Shown here: piece by piece, positions 31,136 through 40,307 of the stretch
Numbering within the stretch: the stretch's first letter is position 1
Layout: every line of letters begins with the position of its first letter
From: Bradyrhizobium sp. ARR65
GTDB taxonomy: Bacteria > Pseudomonadota > Alphaproteobacteria > Rhizobiales > Xanthobacteraceae
Direction: 5' to 3'
DNA: 64,000 bases
Assembly (NCBI RefSeq): GCF_000472385.1
Contig: NZ_AWZU01000008.1
Span: 146,536-210,535, forward strand
Translations under genes and position numbers: made by a program
Notes under the pieces: generated by a model
Database searches by the model: none
What the model saw: the letters and a program-made list of their open reading frames with translations, nothing else
What the model was told of the DNA's origin: nothing

Positions 31136-31914
31136 GAGAAGCTCAAGGGAACGTCGAATTGCGGCTCGGACCATCGGATCAAGCGCGCCCGTATCCTTTC
31201 AAAGGCGGCATCAAGACCAATGCCCAATGCGCCGATGATGATGATCATCGCAAAGACGGTGTCGTATTGTCCCATATCCAACGCGTTGAACAGGATGTTT
31301 CCTGCACCGGATTGCCGCGCGATCATCTCGCTCATAACCATCGTGATCAGTGCGAGCACAAGCCCTGTGCGGCAACCGGTGAGGATTTCGGGCGACGCCG
31401 CGGGTAGCACAATGCGGATCATGCGCTCTGCCGCCGACAGCCCCATAGCGGCGCCAGACCACAACATCTTTTCTTCGACCGCTTTGGCGCCCTCAAAACT
31501 GTGATAGATCACGGGCAAACTCACGCCCAGAAAGATCACCAGGATCTTTGCGACGTCGCCGACGCCGATCCAGAGCATGATGATCGGCATCAGCGCGGCC
31601 TTCGGCACCGGATAGGTCACCATCAGCAGCGGATTGAAAAACGACGCGACAGTTCGGCTGCGCCCCATCGACAATCCGAGCGGAATGGAAACGAGGACGG
31701 CGGTCCCGAAGCCAATCGTCATTCGGCGCAATGAGGCCAGGATGTTGATCAAGGCTTCCTTGTCGCCTAGGATCGACGGTATCGCTCGGATCGCATCGGT
31801 TGCCGTCGGAAAGCTGTCGCTGTTCAAGCCGAGCGCGGCGACCTCCCAGGCGGCAAGCAGTCCAAGGCATGCGAGCAACGGCGCCAGTCGCGCCATGAGA
31901 GCGCGAGGCGTCAT
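31132..31914 (-). CDS. SsuC/TauC-type ABC transporter permease (first of two)
   Basis: A 260-residue permease with six predicted helices and the coupling motif segment WSGAAMGLSAAERMIRIVLP. It is paralogous to the permease encoded downstream. Its ATG overlaps the stop of the ATPase gene (ATGA at 31911-31914) and its own stop overlaps the next start, so ATPase and both permeases are translationally coupled. Two different permeases in this family are less usual than one homodimeric subunit. Confidence 0.87.
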   Translation of the reverse strand: MTPRALMARLAPLLACLGLLAAWEVAALGLNSDSFPTATDAIRAIPSILGDKEALINILASLRRMTIGFGTAVLVSIPLGLSMGRSRTVASFFNPLLMVTYPVPKAALMPIIMLWIGVGDVAKILVIFLGVSLPVIYHSFEGAKAVEEKMLWSGAAMGLSAAERMIRIVLPAASPEILTGCRTGLVLALITMVMSEMIARQSGAGNILFNALDMGQYDTVFAMIIIIGALGIGLDAAFERIRARLIRWSEPQFDVPLSFS

Positions 31915-32753
31915 GGCCGCAACTCGTCATCGGAATCTTCGAACATGCGTTCGATCTCGACCACATATTTCTGGTAGCGTGGATCGAGCAGCAGTTCGGT
32001 CCGGCGGCGCGGACGCGGCAGGTCGATATCTACGATCTGTTTGATCCGTCCCGGTGAACGCGTCATCATAACGACCTTGTCCGAGAGAAACACCGCTTCG
32101 TCCACCGAATGGGTGACGAACAGCACCGTCTTGCGATCGCGCTCCCAGATCGTGAGCAGATCGTTCTGCAGCCGCGTGCGCGTATGCGCGTCGAGCGCCC
32201 CGAACGGCTCATCCATCAACAGCACCGCCGGACGATAGGCCAGCGTTCGGGCCAGCGCCACGCGTTGCTTCATGCCACCAGAAAGCTCTTTCGGATAGAA
32301 ATCCTCAAACCCCTTTAGCCCGACCATCTCGATCAACGCGCGGCTTTGCTCCTCAGCTTCCGCGGCCTTGATCCCCTGCTGACGCGGGCCATACATCACG
32401 TTGCCAAGCACGGTCTTCCACGGAAACAGTGCAAATTCCTGAAACACCGGGCCACGATCAGGCCCGGGGCCCCTGATGTCCTGCCCCTGCATTTTCGCGG
32501 TACCCCGGGTCGGACTTACGAAACCGCCGACGATGTAGAGCAGGGTCGACTTGCCACAGCCCGATGGACCGAGAATAGAGACGAAGGCGCCATCGTCGAT
32601 TGCGAGCGAAACGTCCGACAACGCCAGATGATCTTGGCGCGCTGAAGTCTGAAACAGCTGCGAGACATGATCGATCTCGATCATCGGCTGCAAAGCCCTT
32701 GCTGCGGGCGCGGACTCGGCCTGACGGTCCGATCGCGATGGCATAAGGTTCAT
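31911..32753 (-). CDS. SsuB/TauB-type ABC transporter ATP-binding protein
   Basis: A 280-residue ATPase with Walker A GPSGCGKST, Q-loop FQEFALFPW, signature LSGGMKQRVALAR, Walker B LLMDEPFGALD and switch His in FVTHSVDEAVFL. These are typical of the nitrate/sulfonate/taurine importer group. ATG 32753 follows GAGCGGCGAGA; ATG 32786 is also in frame. It energises the two permeases translated in overlap downstream. The binding protein gene lies upstream at 34589-35572, separated only by the dehydratase gene. Confidence 0.9.
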   Translation of the reverse strand: MNLMPSRSDRQAESAPAARALQPMIEIDHVSQLFQTSARQDHLALSDVSLAIDDGAFVSILGPSGCGKSTLLYIVGGFVSPTRGTAKMQGQDIRGPGPDRGPVFQEFALFPWKTVLGNVMYGPRQQGIKAAEAEEQSRALIEMVGLKGFEDFYPKELSGGMKQRVALARTLAYRPAVLLMDEPFGALDAHTRTRLQNDLLTIWERDRKTVLFVTHSVDEAVFLSDKVVMMTRSPGRIKQIVDIDLPRPRRRTELLLDPRYQKYVVEIERMFEDSDDELRP

Positions 32754-32843
32754 TCTCGCCGCTCTCTTGATGTCAGCTAACAGCATAGCGGAAAACCGCG
32801 TCCGCTGGCGATGCGGGTTTCACGCCAAAAGCGTCGGATTTCG

Positions 32844-34538
32844 CTAGCTGAACCATGGCCATTCCGCAGGCCCCGCATGCGTCACCGCGCCGCCGGGCGC
32901 CTGTCCGACCAGCCGTGCATATTTTGCCAACGCCCCCGCGCGATGACGCGGCGGCCGAGGTTTCCAGGCCTGGCGCCGTACCGCCAGTTCACGCTCCTCA
33001 ACCAGCAGATCCATTCGACGCGCACCGGCATCGATCAGGATGCGGTCGCCATCGCGCACCAGCGCCAAGGGTCCACCGACGAAGGCTTCCGGCGAGACAT
33101 AGCCGATGCACATCCCGCGTGTCGCCCCTGAGAAGCGCCCGTCGGTAATCAAGGCCACCTTCTCACCCATTCCTTGCCCGTAGATCAGTGCGGTCACGCC
33201 CAACATCTCGCGCATGCCGGGCCCCCCGACCGGGCCTTCATTCCGGATGATCAGAACCTCGCCTGCCGCGTATTGGCGATTCCTGACGGCATCGACGCAG
33301 GCCTCTTCGTCCTCGAACACGCGCGCCGCGCCTTCGAAAATCAGGCTCTTCAGGCCTGCTACCTTGATGACGGCTCCATCAGGACAAAGATTACCCTTTA
33401 GTACGGCGACACCGCCATCCGGCATGATCGGCGTCTGCGTAAAGTGTATGATATCTCCGTCCGGCGCGTTCGCCCCGCCATATTCCTCCGCAATCGTTCT
33501 GCCGGTAATGGTCAGACAGCTACCATCGACATGGCTGCTCTCGACGAGAGCGCGGATCACCACGGCCGTACCGCCAACATCGTAGACGTCTTTCGCGGTG
33601 TACTTCCCGCCTGGCCGTAAATTGCCGATCAGCGGGGTCCGCGCGAACACCTCGCCGACATCGTCGATTGTAAATCGGATACCCGCCTCGTTGGCGATCG
33701 CCGGCAGATGCAGTGCGGCGTTGGTCGATCCCCCTGTTGCCGCCACGATCGCTGCGGCGTTCTCCAGAGATTTCCGAGTCACGACCTCGCGCGGCAACGG
33801 CCCGCCCCGGTCCAACATCTGCATCACCAGCCGCCCCGCCTGACGCGCGACCTGCGCGCGCTCGGGATAGACGCCAGGGATCATGGAAACGTTGGGCATG
33901 GTCAGGCCCAGCGCCTCGGAAACCATCGCCATTGTATTTGCGGTGAACTGTCCGGCGCAGGCTCCGATCGTCGGCAGACAGTTCCGTTCAATGCCCGCAA
34001 GCGTCGTCTGATCGACCTCGCCGGTCATGAAGCCGCCGACTGCCTCGTAGGAGTCGAGAACCGTGAGTGTCTTGCCGTTGAACCGGCCCGGCAATGCGCT
34101 GCCGCCATAGATGAAGATCGACGGCACGTTGCAGCGGATCATCCCCATGATCACACCGGGCAACGTCTTGTCGCACCCCCCGAAACCGATCAGGGCGTCG
34201 TAGGCGAGCCCATGAACGACAGCCTCGATCGAATCAGCAATCAATTCCCGGGAGAACAGCGAGAACTTCATGCCCTCATGATTCATGCTGATACCGTCCG
34301 AGACGGAGACGGTCGTGAACTCGCGGGGGCAGCCGCCAGCCTGCGCGATGCCTTCCTTGGCGGCCGCGACCTGGAAATCGTGGGTCATGTTGCAGGGCGT
34401 CTGTTCGCCCTTCATGCTGACGACCCCGACCATCGGCTTTGCGATCGTTGCGTCCTCCAGACCCATGGCACGCATGAAGGCGCGATGCGGTGCACGATCC
34501 AGACCGTCGGTCGTCACCCGTGATCGCCACTTCTTCAT
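32844..34538 (-). CDS. IlvD/Edd-family dehydratase
   Basis: A 564-residue iron-sulfur dehydratase of the dihydroxy-acid / sugar-acid family. The three presumed cluster ligands are Cys49 (QTPCNMTH), Cys122 (GGCDKTLPG, with the adjacent Lys124 typical of the metal site) and Cys194 ([11 protein letters not shown]). The C-terminal [13 protein letters not shown] is standard. ATG 34538 follows GCGGAGAATG; a longer open frame reaches 34901 but overlaps the binding-protein gene. It sits inside an importer operon away from branched-chain amino acid genes. It therefore probably dehydrates a catabolic hydroxy or sugar acid rather than serving valine synthesis. Confidence 0.86.
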   Translation of the reverse strand: MKKWRSRVTTDGLDRAPHRAFMRAMGLEDATIAKPMVGVVSMKGEQTPCNMTHDFQVAAAKEGIAQAGGCPREFTTVSVSDGISMNHEGMKFSLFSRELIADSIEAVVHGLAYDALIGFGGCDKTLPGVIMGMIRCNVPSIFIYGGSALPGRFNGKTLTVLDSYEAVGGFMTGEVDQTTLAGIERNCLPTIGACAGQFTANTMAMVSEALGLTMPNVSMIPGVYPERAQVARQAGRLVMQMLDRGGPLPREVVTRKSLENAAAIVAATGGSTNAALHLPAIANEAGIRFTIDDVGEVFARTPLIGNLRPGGKYTAKDVYDVGGTAVVIRALVESSHVDGSCLTITGRTIAEEYGGANAPDGDIIHFTQTPIMPDGGVAVLKGNLCPDGAVIKVAGLKSLIFEGAARVFEDEEACVDAVRNRQYAAGEVLIIRNEGPVGGPGMREMLGVTALIYGQGMGEKVALITDGRFSGATRGMCIGYVSPEAFVGGPLALVRDGDRILIDAGARRMDLLVEERELAVRRQAWKPRPPRHRAGALAKYARLVGQAPGGAVTHAGPAEWPWFS

Positions 34539-34588
34539 TTCAACATTCTCCGCAACACGGCCCACCAGGTTCACTGACGCCGCGATCG

Positions 34589-35572
34589 TCACTCCAGCGG
34601 GGCGACGATGGTCGGGTGCTTGAATTGCGCGACATCCATTTTGGGCAACATTCCGGTTTCCGCATAGATGTCGAGCATCTTCTGGATAGCCGGAAAGTTC
34701 GGCGCGGCGCCCGGATCCCTGCCGAAATCGTTGTCCTTCAGGAGATAGGTGTCGAGCACCGGGATCGGCGCCTTCAGCACCTCGGAGACGACCTTCAAGG
34801 TCTCTTCGCGATTGGCGAGCGCCTTCTTCATGCCAAGGGTGATGTCGCGCACATAGGCTTTTACCAGATCGGGATTCTTGTCCACGAAATCGGCACGACA
34901 AGCTTCAAGAATGTGCACGATGTTCGGCATCGCCTGAGACAGCGAGAACAGTTTGCGGGTACCGCCTTTGGCCTCCGCGCGTGCGGCGAAAGGCTGGTTC
35001 ATGTTGACGGCATCGACCCGGCCCTGACGCAACGCATCCTCGGACACCGCGAAGCCGACCTCGACCAATTTGATGTCCTTGGCCGGGTCAACCCCGTTCT
35101 GCTTGAGCAGCATGTTGAAGGGGCCTTGGGTGCCACCGCCGATCACCGAAATCCCGACCGTCTTTCCCTTCAAATCGGCAATCGACTTGATGGGCGAGTT
35201 ATCCATGACGGCCCAATACACAGAGAAGCCGCCAGGCTTCTCAAACACGTGCTGGGCGACGATGTAAGCCTTCAGATTGCCGCCGACGACGCCGTTGGCG
35301 AGTGAGAGCGGCGCCTGGGTTGCGCAGTCGAGAGCACCGGCTGCCAGTGCTTGCGTCATCGGCGCGGTGCCTTGAAATTGGGTCCATTCGATTTTGTAAG
35401 TCTTGCCGATATCGGGAAATTCGGCCGGCCGACGCATCATCCAATATTTCGATTCCTCTGCCGGAATGGTCCAACCGACGCGAATGGTCTGTTGCGCCCG
35501 CGACGGGCTCACGCCGGCGAAGATTGACAGCGCCGCTCCGGCGGCCAGGATCCACGTCGAAAAAGTTCGCAT
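34589..35572 (-). CDS. ABC transporter substrate-binding protein (sulfonate/nitrate/taurine type)
   Basis: A 327-residue periplasmic binding protein with a signal peptide ending ...GVSPSRAQQ. The mature start [16 protein letters not shown], the hinge region around [19 protein letters not shown] and the segment [14 protein letters not shown] fit the NMT1/SsuA-like class. ATG 35572 was chosen to place the signal peptide at the start; the frame is open to 35638. It is the promoter-proximal gene of the six-gene minus-strand operon. Its ligand is unknown; operon content suggests a pyridine-type or related organic acid rather than sulfonate. Confidence 0.85.
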   Translation of the reverse strand: MRTFSTWILAAGAALSIFAGVSPSRAQQTIRVGWTIPAEESKYWMMRRPAEFPDIGKTYKIEWTQFQGTAPMTQALAAGALDCATQAPLSLANGVVGGNLKAYIVAQHVFEKPGGFSVYWAVMDNSPIKSIADLKGKTVGISVIGGGTQGPFNMLLKQNGVDPAKDIKLVEVGFAVSEDALRQGRVDAVNMNQPFAARAEAKGGTRKLFSLSQAMPNIVHILEACRADFVDKNPDLVKAYVRDITLGMKKALANREETLKVVSEVLKAPIPVLDTYLLKDNDFGRDPGAAPNFPAIQKMLDIYAETGMLPKMDVAQFKHPTIVAPLE

Positions 35573-35618
35573 ACGCCCCGCTCCACTCTCTCGGCCCTGA
35601 AAGGCAAGCAAGCCCGAC

Positions 35619-35645
35619 TTGAACCCCAAATCTTTCATGGTTCAA
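35619..35645. promoter_or_regulatory. Inverted repeat in divergent promoter region
   Basis: TTGAAC (35619-35624) and GTTCAA (35640-35645) form perfect 6-bp arms with a 15-base spacer. They lie between the divergent binding-protein and reductase genes. The symmetry suits a dimeric regulator, but no regulator gene is adjacent and a chance repeat is possible. Confidence 0.4.
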
Positions 35646-35726
35646 ACAATCAGGCAAGCCATTGGAGCCTCGGTCATATTCGCTAGCCCTGGACGGTGCT
35701 ATGCTTCATCGCAGCGGGAGATCAGA

Positions 35727-36656
35727 ATGAGCGGGATTGGAAAGGCGGGCGCGAGCGCTGAAAAGCTCGGCTATATAGGGCTGGGGTTGATGGGGGCCCC
35801 CATGGCGCGACGCCTGCTCAGCGCCGGCCATGAAGTTTTCGTTTGGAACCGGTCCGTTGGGAAAGCCGCGGCGCTGGCACAAGCCGGAGCAAAGGTCGCG
35901 AGCCATCCGCGTGACGTCGCCGCCGACGCCAGCATTATCTTCACCTGCGTGACCGATGCGGCGGCTGTGGAAGAGGTGGCCTTTGGCACCAGCGGCCTTA
36001 GCGAGGTGCCCGGCCACGGCAAGCTGGTCGTCGACTTCTCCTCCATCCATCCCGACGCCGCGCGCGACATCGCAGAGCGTCTGCGGCAGGCCAATGGCAT
36101 GGGATGGATCGATGCGCCGGTCTCTGGCGGCACGAAGGGAGCGGAGGAAGGCACGCTGGCGGTCATGGCAGGTGGCGACTCCGCCGACATCGAGCGAGTA
36201 CGGCCCTATGTGTTGGCGATGGCACGACGGTTCACTCATATGGGCCCGACAGGCGCCGGCCAGACAACGAAGCTGTGCAATCAGGTCATCGTCGGCTGCG
36301 CAATGGCGGTGCTGGCGGAAGCAACACGGCTCGCCGCAAATGCCGGTATCGACGCGGCGCGCCTGCCGGAGGCGCTCGCCGGCGGTTTTGCCGACTCAAT
36401 TCCTCTTCAATTGTTCGTGCCACGCATGGTCCAGGGCATCCATTCGCCACCACTCGGCCACATCGCCACCATGCTGAAGGATCTCGATACGATCATAGAT
36501 GTCGCTCGCGACACATCGACCCCGGTTCCAATGGCCTCGCTCGCCGCGCAGCTCTTCAGACTGGTCAAACTTTCGCGCGGCGCAGACGCCGATGCCCTGG
36601 AAATCTACAAATTGTCCGCATCTCCAGTTGAGGCCTCTCTGCCTAAGCCAAAATAA
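35727..36656 (+). CDS. NAD(P)-dependent 3-hydroxyisobutyrate-dehydrogenase-like reductase
   Basis: A 309-residue beta-hydroxyacid dehydrogenase. The nucleotide fingerprint GLGLMGAPMARRL, the substrate segment APVSGGTKGAEEGTLAVMAGG and the catalytic Lys182 in GAGQTTKLCNQ are intact. Members interconvert 3-hydroxyisobutyrate, tartronate semialdehyde, glyoxylate or 2-hydroxymethylglutarate-type acids with their oxo forms. ATG 35727 follows GCGGGAGA. It is divergent from the importer/dehydratase operon and 16 bases ahead of the zinc dehydrogenase gene. It probably acts on a product of the neighbouring dehydratase or ring-opening enzymes. Confidence 0.85.
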   Translation: MSGIGKAGASAEKLGYIGLGLMGAPMARRLLSAGHEVFVWNRSVGKAAALAQAGAKVASHPRDVAADASIIFTCVTDAAAVEEVAFGTSGLSEVPGHGKLVVDFSSIHPDAARDIAERLRQANGMGWIDAPVSGGTKGAEEGTLAVMAGGDSADIERVRPYVLAMARRFTHMGPTGAGQTTKLCNQVIVGCAMAVLAEATRLAANAGIDAARLPEALAGGFADSIPLQLFVPRMVQGIHSPPLGHIATMLKDLDTIIDVARDTSTPVPMASLAAQLFRLVKLSRGADADALEIYKLSASPVEASLPKPK

Positions 36657-36672
36657 AACGAGGAAACGTCCA

Positions 36673-37824
36673 ATGTATAAACCCGCTGGTGTCAAAACCT
36701 CGCCCGAATTTCCTATCCCTCCGCAAATGCGCGCCTGGACTCTCGGCGGTCCCGACGAGCTTTTCCTCCGCGAGAAGCCGACGCCAGTTCCGAATAGAGC
36801 CGAAGTATTGGTTCGCATCGACGCTGTCGCGATCTGCGCCACCGACCTTGAAATCATCCACTCGGGATCACCGGCACGCATCCAGGGTGGGCTGCCCTTC
36901 AATAAGAACTTTACTCCAGGCCATGAATATATGGGGACGGTTGCGGCGCTGGGACCCGATGTCGACGAATTTGAGATCGGCCAGCGTGTCACCGTAGAGA
37001 TCCACGCCGGTTGCGGTCAGTGCAAGCGATGCCGCCAAGGCATGTACACGTCATGCCTTAACTACGGCAGGCCGGAGAAGGGTCATCGCGCCAACGGTTT
37101 TACCACCGATGGCGGCTTTGCCGAATACGCGGTCAATCACATCAACACGCTGGTGCAGGTACCCGATGCCATGAGCGACGCCGAGGCGACGCTGGTCGTC
37201 ACCGCGGGCACATCGATGTACGGCTTGACCGAACTCGGCGGTCTGGTTGCTGGTGAAAGCGTCGTCGTGACCGGCCCCGGGCCGATCGGATTACTTGGGG
37301 TGGCTGTGGCCAAGGCGCTCGGCGCAAATCCTGTTATCCTGACCGGAACGCGTGAGCGACGGCTTACGATCGGCAAAGAGCTAGGCGCCGATCGCGTCAT
37401 CAACGTTACTGAGGAGGACCCGGTTGAGATTGTGAGACGGCTTACCGGTGGAATTGGCGCCGACTATGTCCTCGAATGCGCCGGCACGGAGGCGACAGTC
37501 AATCAGGCCATTCACATGACCAATCGCGGCGGGCGAATCTGCCTGGCAGCATTCCCCCATGAAGCTGTCATGACGGATATCGCACATTTGGTCCGGAACA
37601 ACATCTACGTGTTCGGCATTCGCGGCGAAGGCCGTAGCGCCACGCATCGTGCGATGGAACTGATGGCCCTAAAGCGGTTTGATGCGACCAAGATCCACAC
37701 CCACACCTTTTCCCTCGCTGACCTCCCGACAGCACTGCGCTATGCCCGGGAACGGGTCGAGGACGCGATCAAGGTGGTGGTAACCAACCGCTCCGCAAAT
37801 GCGATAGCCAGCGCCGCAGAATAG
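36673..37824 (+). CDS. Zinc-dependent alcohol dehydrogenase (MDR family)
   Basis: A 383-residue medium-chain dehydrogenase. The catalytic zinc region includes CATDLEIIHSG and TPGHEYMG; the structural zinc loop is CGQCKRCRQGMYTSC; the Rossmann loop is GPGPIGLLGVAVAKALG. The form resembles threonine/sorbitol-type dehydrogenases. It follows the beta-hydroxyacid dehydrogenase gene by 16 bases. The two are probably co-transcribed and could oxidise consecutive alcohol groups. It ends nine bases from the convergent livF-type gene with no terminator visible between. Confidence 0.85.
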   Translation: MYKPAGVKTSPEFPIPPQMRAWTLGGPDELFLREKPTPVPNRAEVLVRIDAVAICATDLEIIHSGSPARIQGGLPFNKNFTPGHEYMGTVAALGPDVDEFEIGQRVTVEIHAGCGQCKRCRQGMYTSCLNYGRPEKGHRANGFTTDGGFAEYAVNHINTLVQVPDAMSDAEATLVVTAGTSMYGLTELGGLVAGESVVVTGPGPIGLLGVAVAKALGANPVILTGTRERRLTIGKELGADRVINVTEEDPVEIVRRLTGGIGADYVLECAGTEATVNQAIHMTNRGGRICLAAFPHEAVMTDIAHLVRNNIYVFGIRGEGRSATHRAMELMALKRFDATKIHTHTFSLADLPTALRYARERVEDAIKVVVTNRSANAIASAAE

Positions 37825-37833
37825 GAGACCGTC

Positions 37834-38541
37834 TCAAACCGAGCAGTAGCGCTCCTTGACCTCATCATCGGCGAGCAATTCCCGGGCGGAGGACTGGTGC
37901 ACGACCGCGCCCTGGTCCATGACGTAGGCGCGGTCTGCGATCTCAAGCGCCAGTTCGACGTTCTGCTCGACCAGCAGCACCGTCGTGCCCTGGGCCTTCA
38001 TGGCAAGGAATAATTCGAACATTTCATCGACGAGCACAGGCATGATCCCTTCGGAAGGCTCGTCCAGCATGATCAAATCGGGCTTGGCAATCACGGCGCG
38101 GGCAATTGCCAACATCTGCTGCTCGCCGCCCGACATGGTCACTGCCTCCTGGTCCAGCCGTTCGGCAAGACGTGGGAAGATTTTGGCGGTGTCCTCGATC
38201 AGTTGCAGCTCATGTCTCTTTTCCGGCGACGCCACTAAGCCAAGCCGGAGATTCTCCCGTACCGAAAGCCCCTGCACGATGCGCCGCTCCTCCGGCACAT
38301 AGGCAAGCCCGAGCGCAAATCGCAGATGGGCAGGCAAGTTCAGCAGCTCTTTCCCCTTGAATATGACTGAGCCGCGGGTCCGGTCCATCAGTCCCATGAT
38401 AGACTTCAGTGTTGTGGTTTTGCCGGCACCATTGCGTCCGATCAGGCAGACGATTTCGCCCTTGGCCACCTCAATACTGACGTCCTGCAGGACATGGCTT
38501 GCGCCGTACCAGGCATTCAGATTGGCGACCTGCAACATCAC
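37834..38541 (-). CDS. livF: Branched-chain amino acid-type ABC transporter ATPase (LivF)
   Basis: A 235-residue ATPase with Walker A GRNGAGKTT, the LivF-type LAYVPEERRIVQGLSVRENL, signature MSGGEQQMLAIARA and Walker B LIMLDEPSEG. It is the last gene of a Liv-type operon. The system serves amino acids, but in soil bacteria many members import aromatic acids, urea or amides. Its link to a molybdenum hydroxylase suggests a catabolic substrate. It ends convergently with the zinc dehydrogenase gene. Confidence 0.92.
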   Translation of the reverse strand: MMLQVANLNAWYGASHVLQDVSIEVAKGEIVCLIGRNGAGKTTTLKSIMGLMDRTRGSVIFKGKELLNLPAHLRFALGLAYVPEERRIVQGLSVRENLRLGLVASPEKRHELQLIEDTAKIFPRLAERLDQEAVTMSGGEQQMLAIARAVIAKPDLIMLDEPSEGIMPVLVDEMFELFLAMKAQGTTVLLVEQNVELALEIADRAYVMDQGAVVHQSSARELLADDEVKERYCSV

Positions 38542-38544
38542 GCG

Positions 38545-39309
38545 TCAATGCTCCCGCTGGCCCAGGTAGACCCGCTTGACCGCTTCGTTTTGGCGGACCT
38601 CCTGAGGTGTTCCTTCCGCCAACAGCTCCCCATGATGTAGCACCAGGATCCGATCACTGATTCCAAGCACCAGCTTCATCTTGTGCTCGACAAGTATGAC
38701 CGTTCGCTCGCTGGCCAGCTTGACGATGAGATCCATCATGACGCGGGTTTCTTCGGGGCTCATCCCGGCGGTCGGCTCATCCAGAAGCAGCAGACGGGGA
38801 CGGCTCGCCAGGGCCATTCCGACCTCTAGCGCCCGCTGCTCACCATGCGCGAGCGACCTCGCCGGGCGCTCACGCGCTTGCCACAATCCGACCAGCGCTA
38901 GCAGCTCATCGGCCTGCTCGGCCAAATCGCGAAGCCGACTGCGCGGACGCCACAAATCGTAGCGTGATACCAGCGCCTGAAGCCCGATCCGAATGTTCTC
39001 GCGCGTAGACAGTTGCGGAAACACGCTGGTGATCTGGAAGGACTTTGAGATCCCGAGATGAGCAAATCGATGCTGCGGCAGGCCGGTAACATCCCTGCCC
39101 TCGAATTCAATGCTGCCGCTGGATGGCGCGAGGACTCCCGACAACAGATTGAAATATGTGCTCTTGCCGGCGCCGTTAGGGCCGATGATCGAGGTGATCG
39201 CGCCTCGCCTGAACTCGGCCGATATGTCCTTCAGCGCGACAAATTTTCCAAACACCTTGCCTAAACGCTGCGTGCGCAAAATAAGCTGATTTGAATCTCG
39301 CGAGGTCAT
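38545..39309 (-). CDS. livG: Branched-chain amino acid-type ABC transporter ATPase (LivG)
   Basis: A 254-residue ATPase with Walker A GPNGAGKST, the LivG-type GISKSFQITSVFPQLSTREN, a signature variant LAHGEQRALEVGMAL and Walker B LLLLDEPTAGMSPEE. The signature LAHG replaces the usual LSGG or LSYG form, seen in some LivG proteins. ATG 39309 overlaps the stop of livM (ATGA). The open frame extends to 39411, but that start would lie well inside livM. Only three bases separate its stop from the livF start. Confidence 0.9.
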   Translation of the reverse strand: MTSRDSNQLILRTQRLGKVFGKFVALKDISAEFRRGAITSIIGPNGAGKSTYFNLLSGVLAPSSGSIEFEGRDVTGLPQHRFAHLGISKSFQITSVFPQLSTRENIRIGLQALVSRYDLWRPRSRLRDLAEQADELLALVGLWQARERPARSLAHGEQRALEVGMALASRPRLLLLDEPTAGMSPEETRVMMDLIVKLASERTVILVEHKMKLVLGISDRILVLHHGELLAEGTPQEVRQNEAVKRVYLGQREH

Positions 39310-40292
39310 CGTTTGCCGCGGGACGTCAGCGTGCCCCAGATTCCGGCCGGGAAGAACAGCACGCAAATCACGAAAATAGCGCCGACGATTAGCTGCCAAT
39401 GCACGGTCCAAAGCGAGACCAGATTCTCAAGCAGCAGAAAGACCGCCGCGCCGATCATCGGTCCGAAAAATGTCCCCATTCCGCCGAGCAGGGCAATCAT
39501 GACCACGATGCCGGAGGTGTCATAGTGCAGGATCTCGATCGGTACGATGGATAGATGCAACGCCTGAAGCGCGCCGGCAAGGCCGCAAAAACCGCCGGAA
39601 AGTACGAACGTGATCAGGCGCGTCAGCGTCACATCATAACCGGACGCGCGGGCGCGGGTCGCATTTTCGCGTACCGCCTCAATGACCGCACCGAAGGGCG
39701 AGGCGAGAATCCGCGATAGTATGAAGAAGGCCGCGATTACGAAGGCGGCAATCACGTAATAGCGAGTCATCGGATCGAGGAAATCAAGCCGCATGCCGAA
39801 CAGATCGATGCTGCGAACATTGATTCCACGAAGACCGTTTTCCCCGCCAGTCCAGTCGACCGCTTGATAGAAAAGGTAATAGACGCACTGCGACAGTGCC
39901 ATCGTGACCATGGCGAAGTAGATGCCGCGGGTTCGGATCGCCAGCACGCCAATCAAAGCAGCCATTGCCAGGCCCGCAACGACCCCGATTGCAATTGCTG
40001 CGTACCACGGCAATCCGAAATGCACGATCGCCATACCGCAAAGATAAGCTCCTGTTCCGAACAAGGCGGCGTGGCCAAAGGACAACAGGCCGAGATAGCC
40101 GTAGACTAGATTGAAGCCGAGTGCATAGAGGCCATAGATCAAGATATTCACCGCGAGCGCAGTGAACGGCATCACGAGAGGAAATACGAGAACAGCAAGG
40201 GTTGCCAGGGCGACGCGATGGCGCGTTGCAACATCAAACCAGCTTACGCGCGCAGCCTGTGTCCGCAGCAGAGACTGGCTCATCTCATTCAT
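39306..40292 (-). CDS. livM: Branched-chain amino acid-type ABC transporter permease (LivM)
   Basis: A 328-residue membrane protein with eight to ten hydrophobic segments. The family motif LVYGYLGLLSFGHAALFGTGAY and the conserved GRGVIEAVREN-like loop FGAVIEAVRENATRARASGYD are present. The latter region contacts the ATPase. It lies between livH and livG with ATGA coupling to livG. ATG 40292 or 40283 could be used. Confidence 0.9.
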   Translation of the reverse strand: MNEMSQSLLRTQAARVSWFDVATRHRVALATLAVLVFPLVMPFTALAVNILIYGLYALGFNLVYGYLGLLSFGHAALFGTGAYLCGMAIVHFGLPWYAAIAIGVVAGLAMAALIGVLAIRTRGIYFAMVTMALSQCVYYLFYQAVDWTGGENGLRGINVRSIDLFGMRLDFLDPMTRYYVIAAFVIAAFFILSRILASPFGAVIEAVRENATRARASGYDVTLTRLITFVLSGGFCGLAGALQALHLSIVPIEILHYDTSGIVVMIALLGGMGTFFGPMIGAAVFLLLENLVSLWTVHWQLIVGAIFVICVLFFPAGIWGTLTSRGKR

Positions 40293-40307
40293 GGCCGACT
40301 TTCACCA

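Noticed and set aside
32844..34538. Biosynthetic dihydroxy-acid dehydratase for branched-chain amino acids
   Set aside because: The family fits, but the gene lies inside an importer operon with no other isoleucine/valine genes, so a catabolic role is more likely.
30368..35572. True alkanesulfonate or taurine importer
   Set aside because: The transporter class matches, but no sulfonate monooxygenase or dioxygenase (SsuD, TauD) lies in the operon; the ligand is left open.
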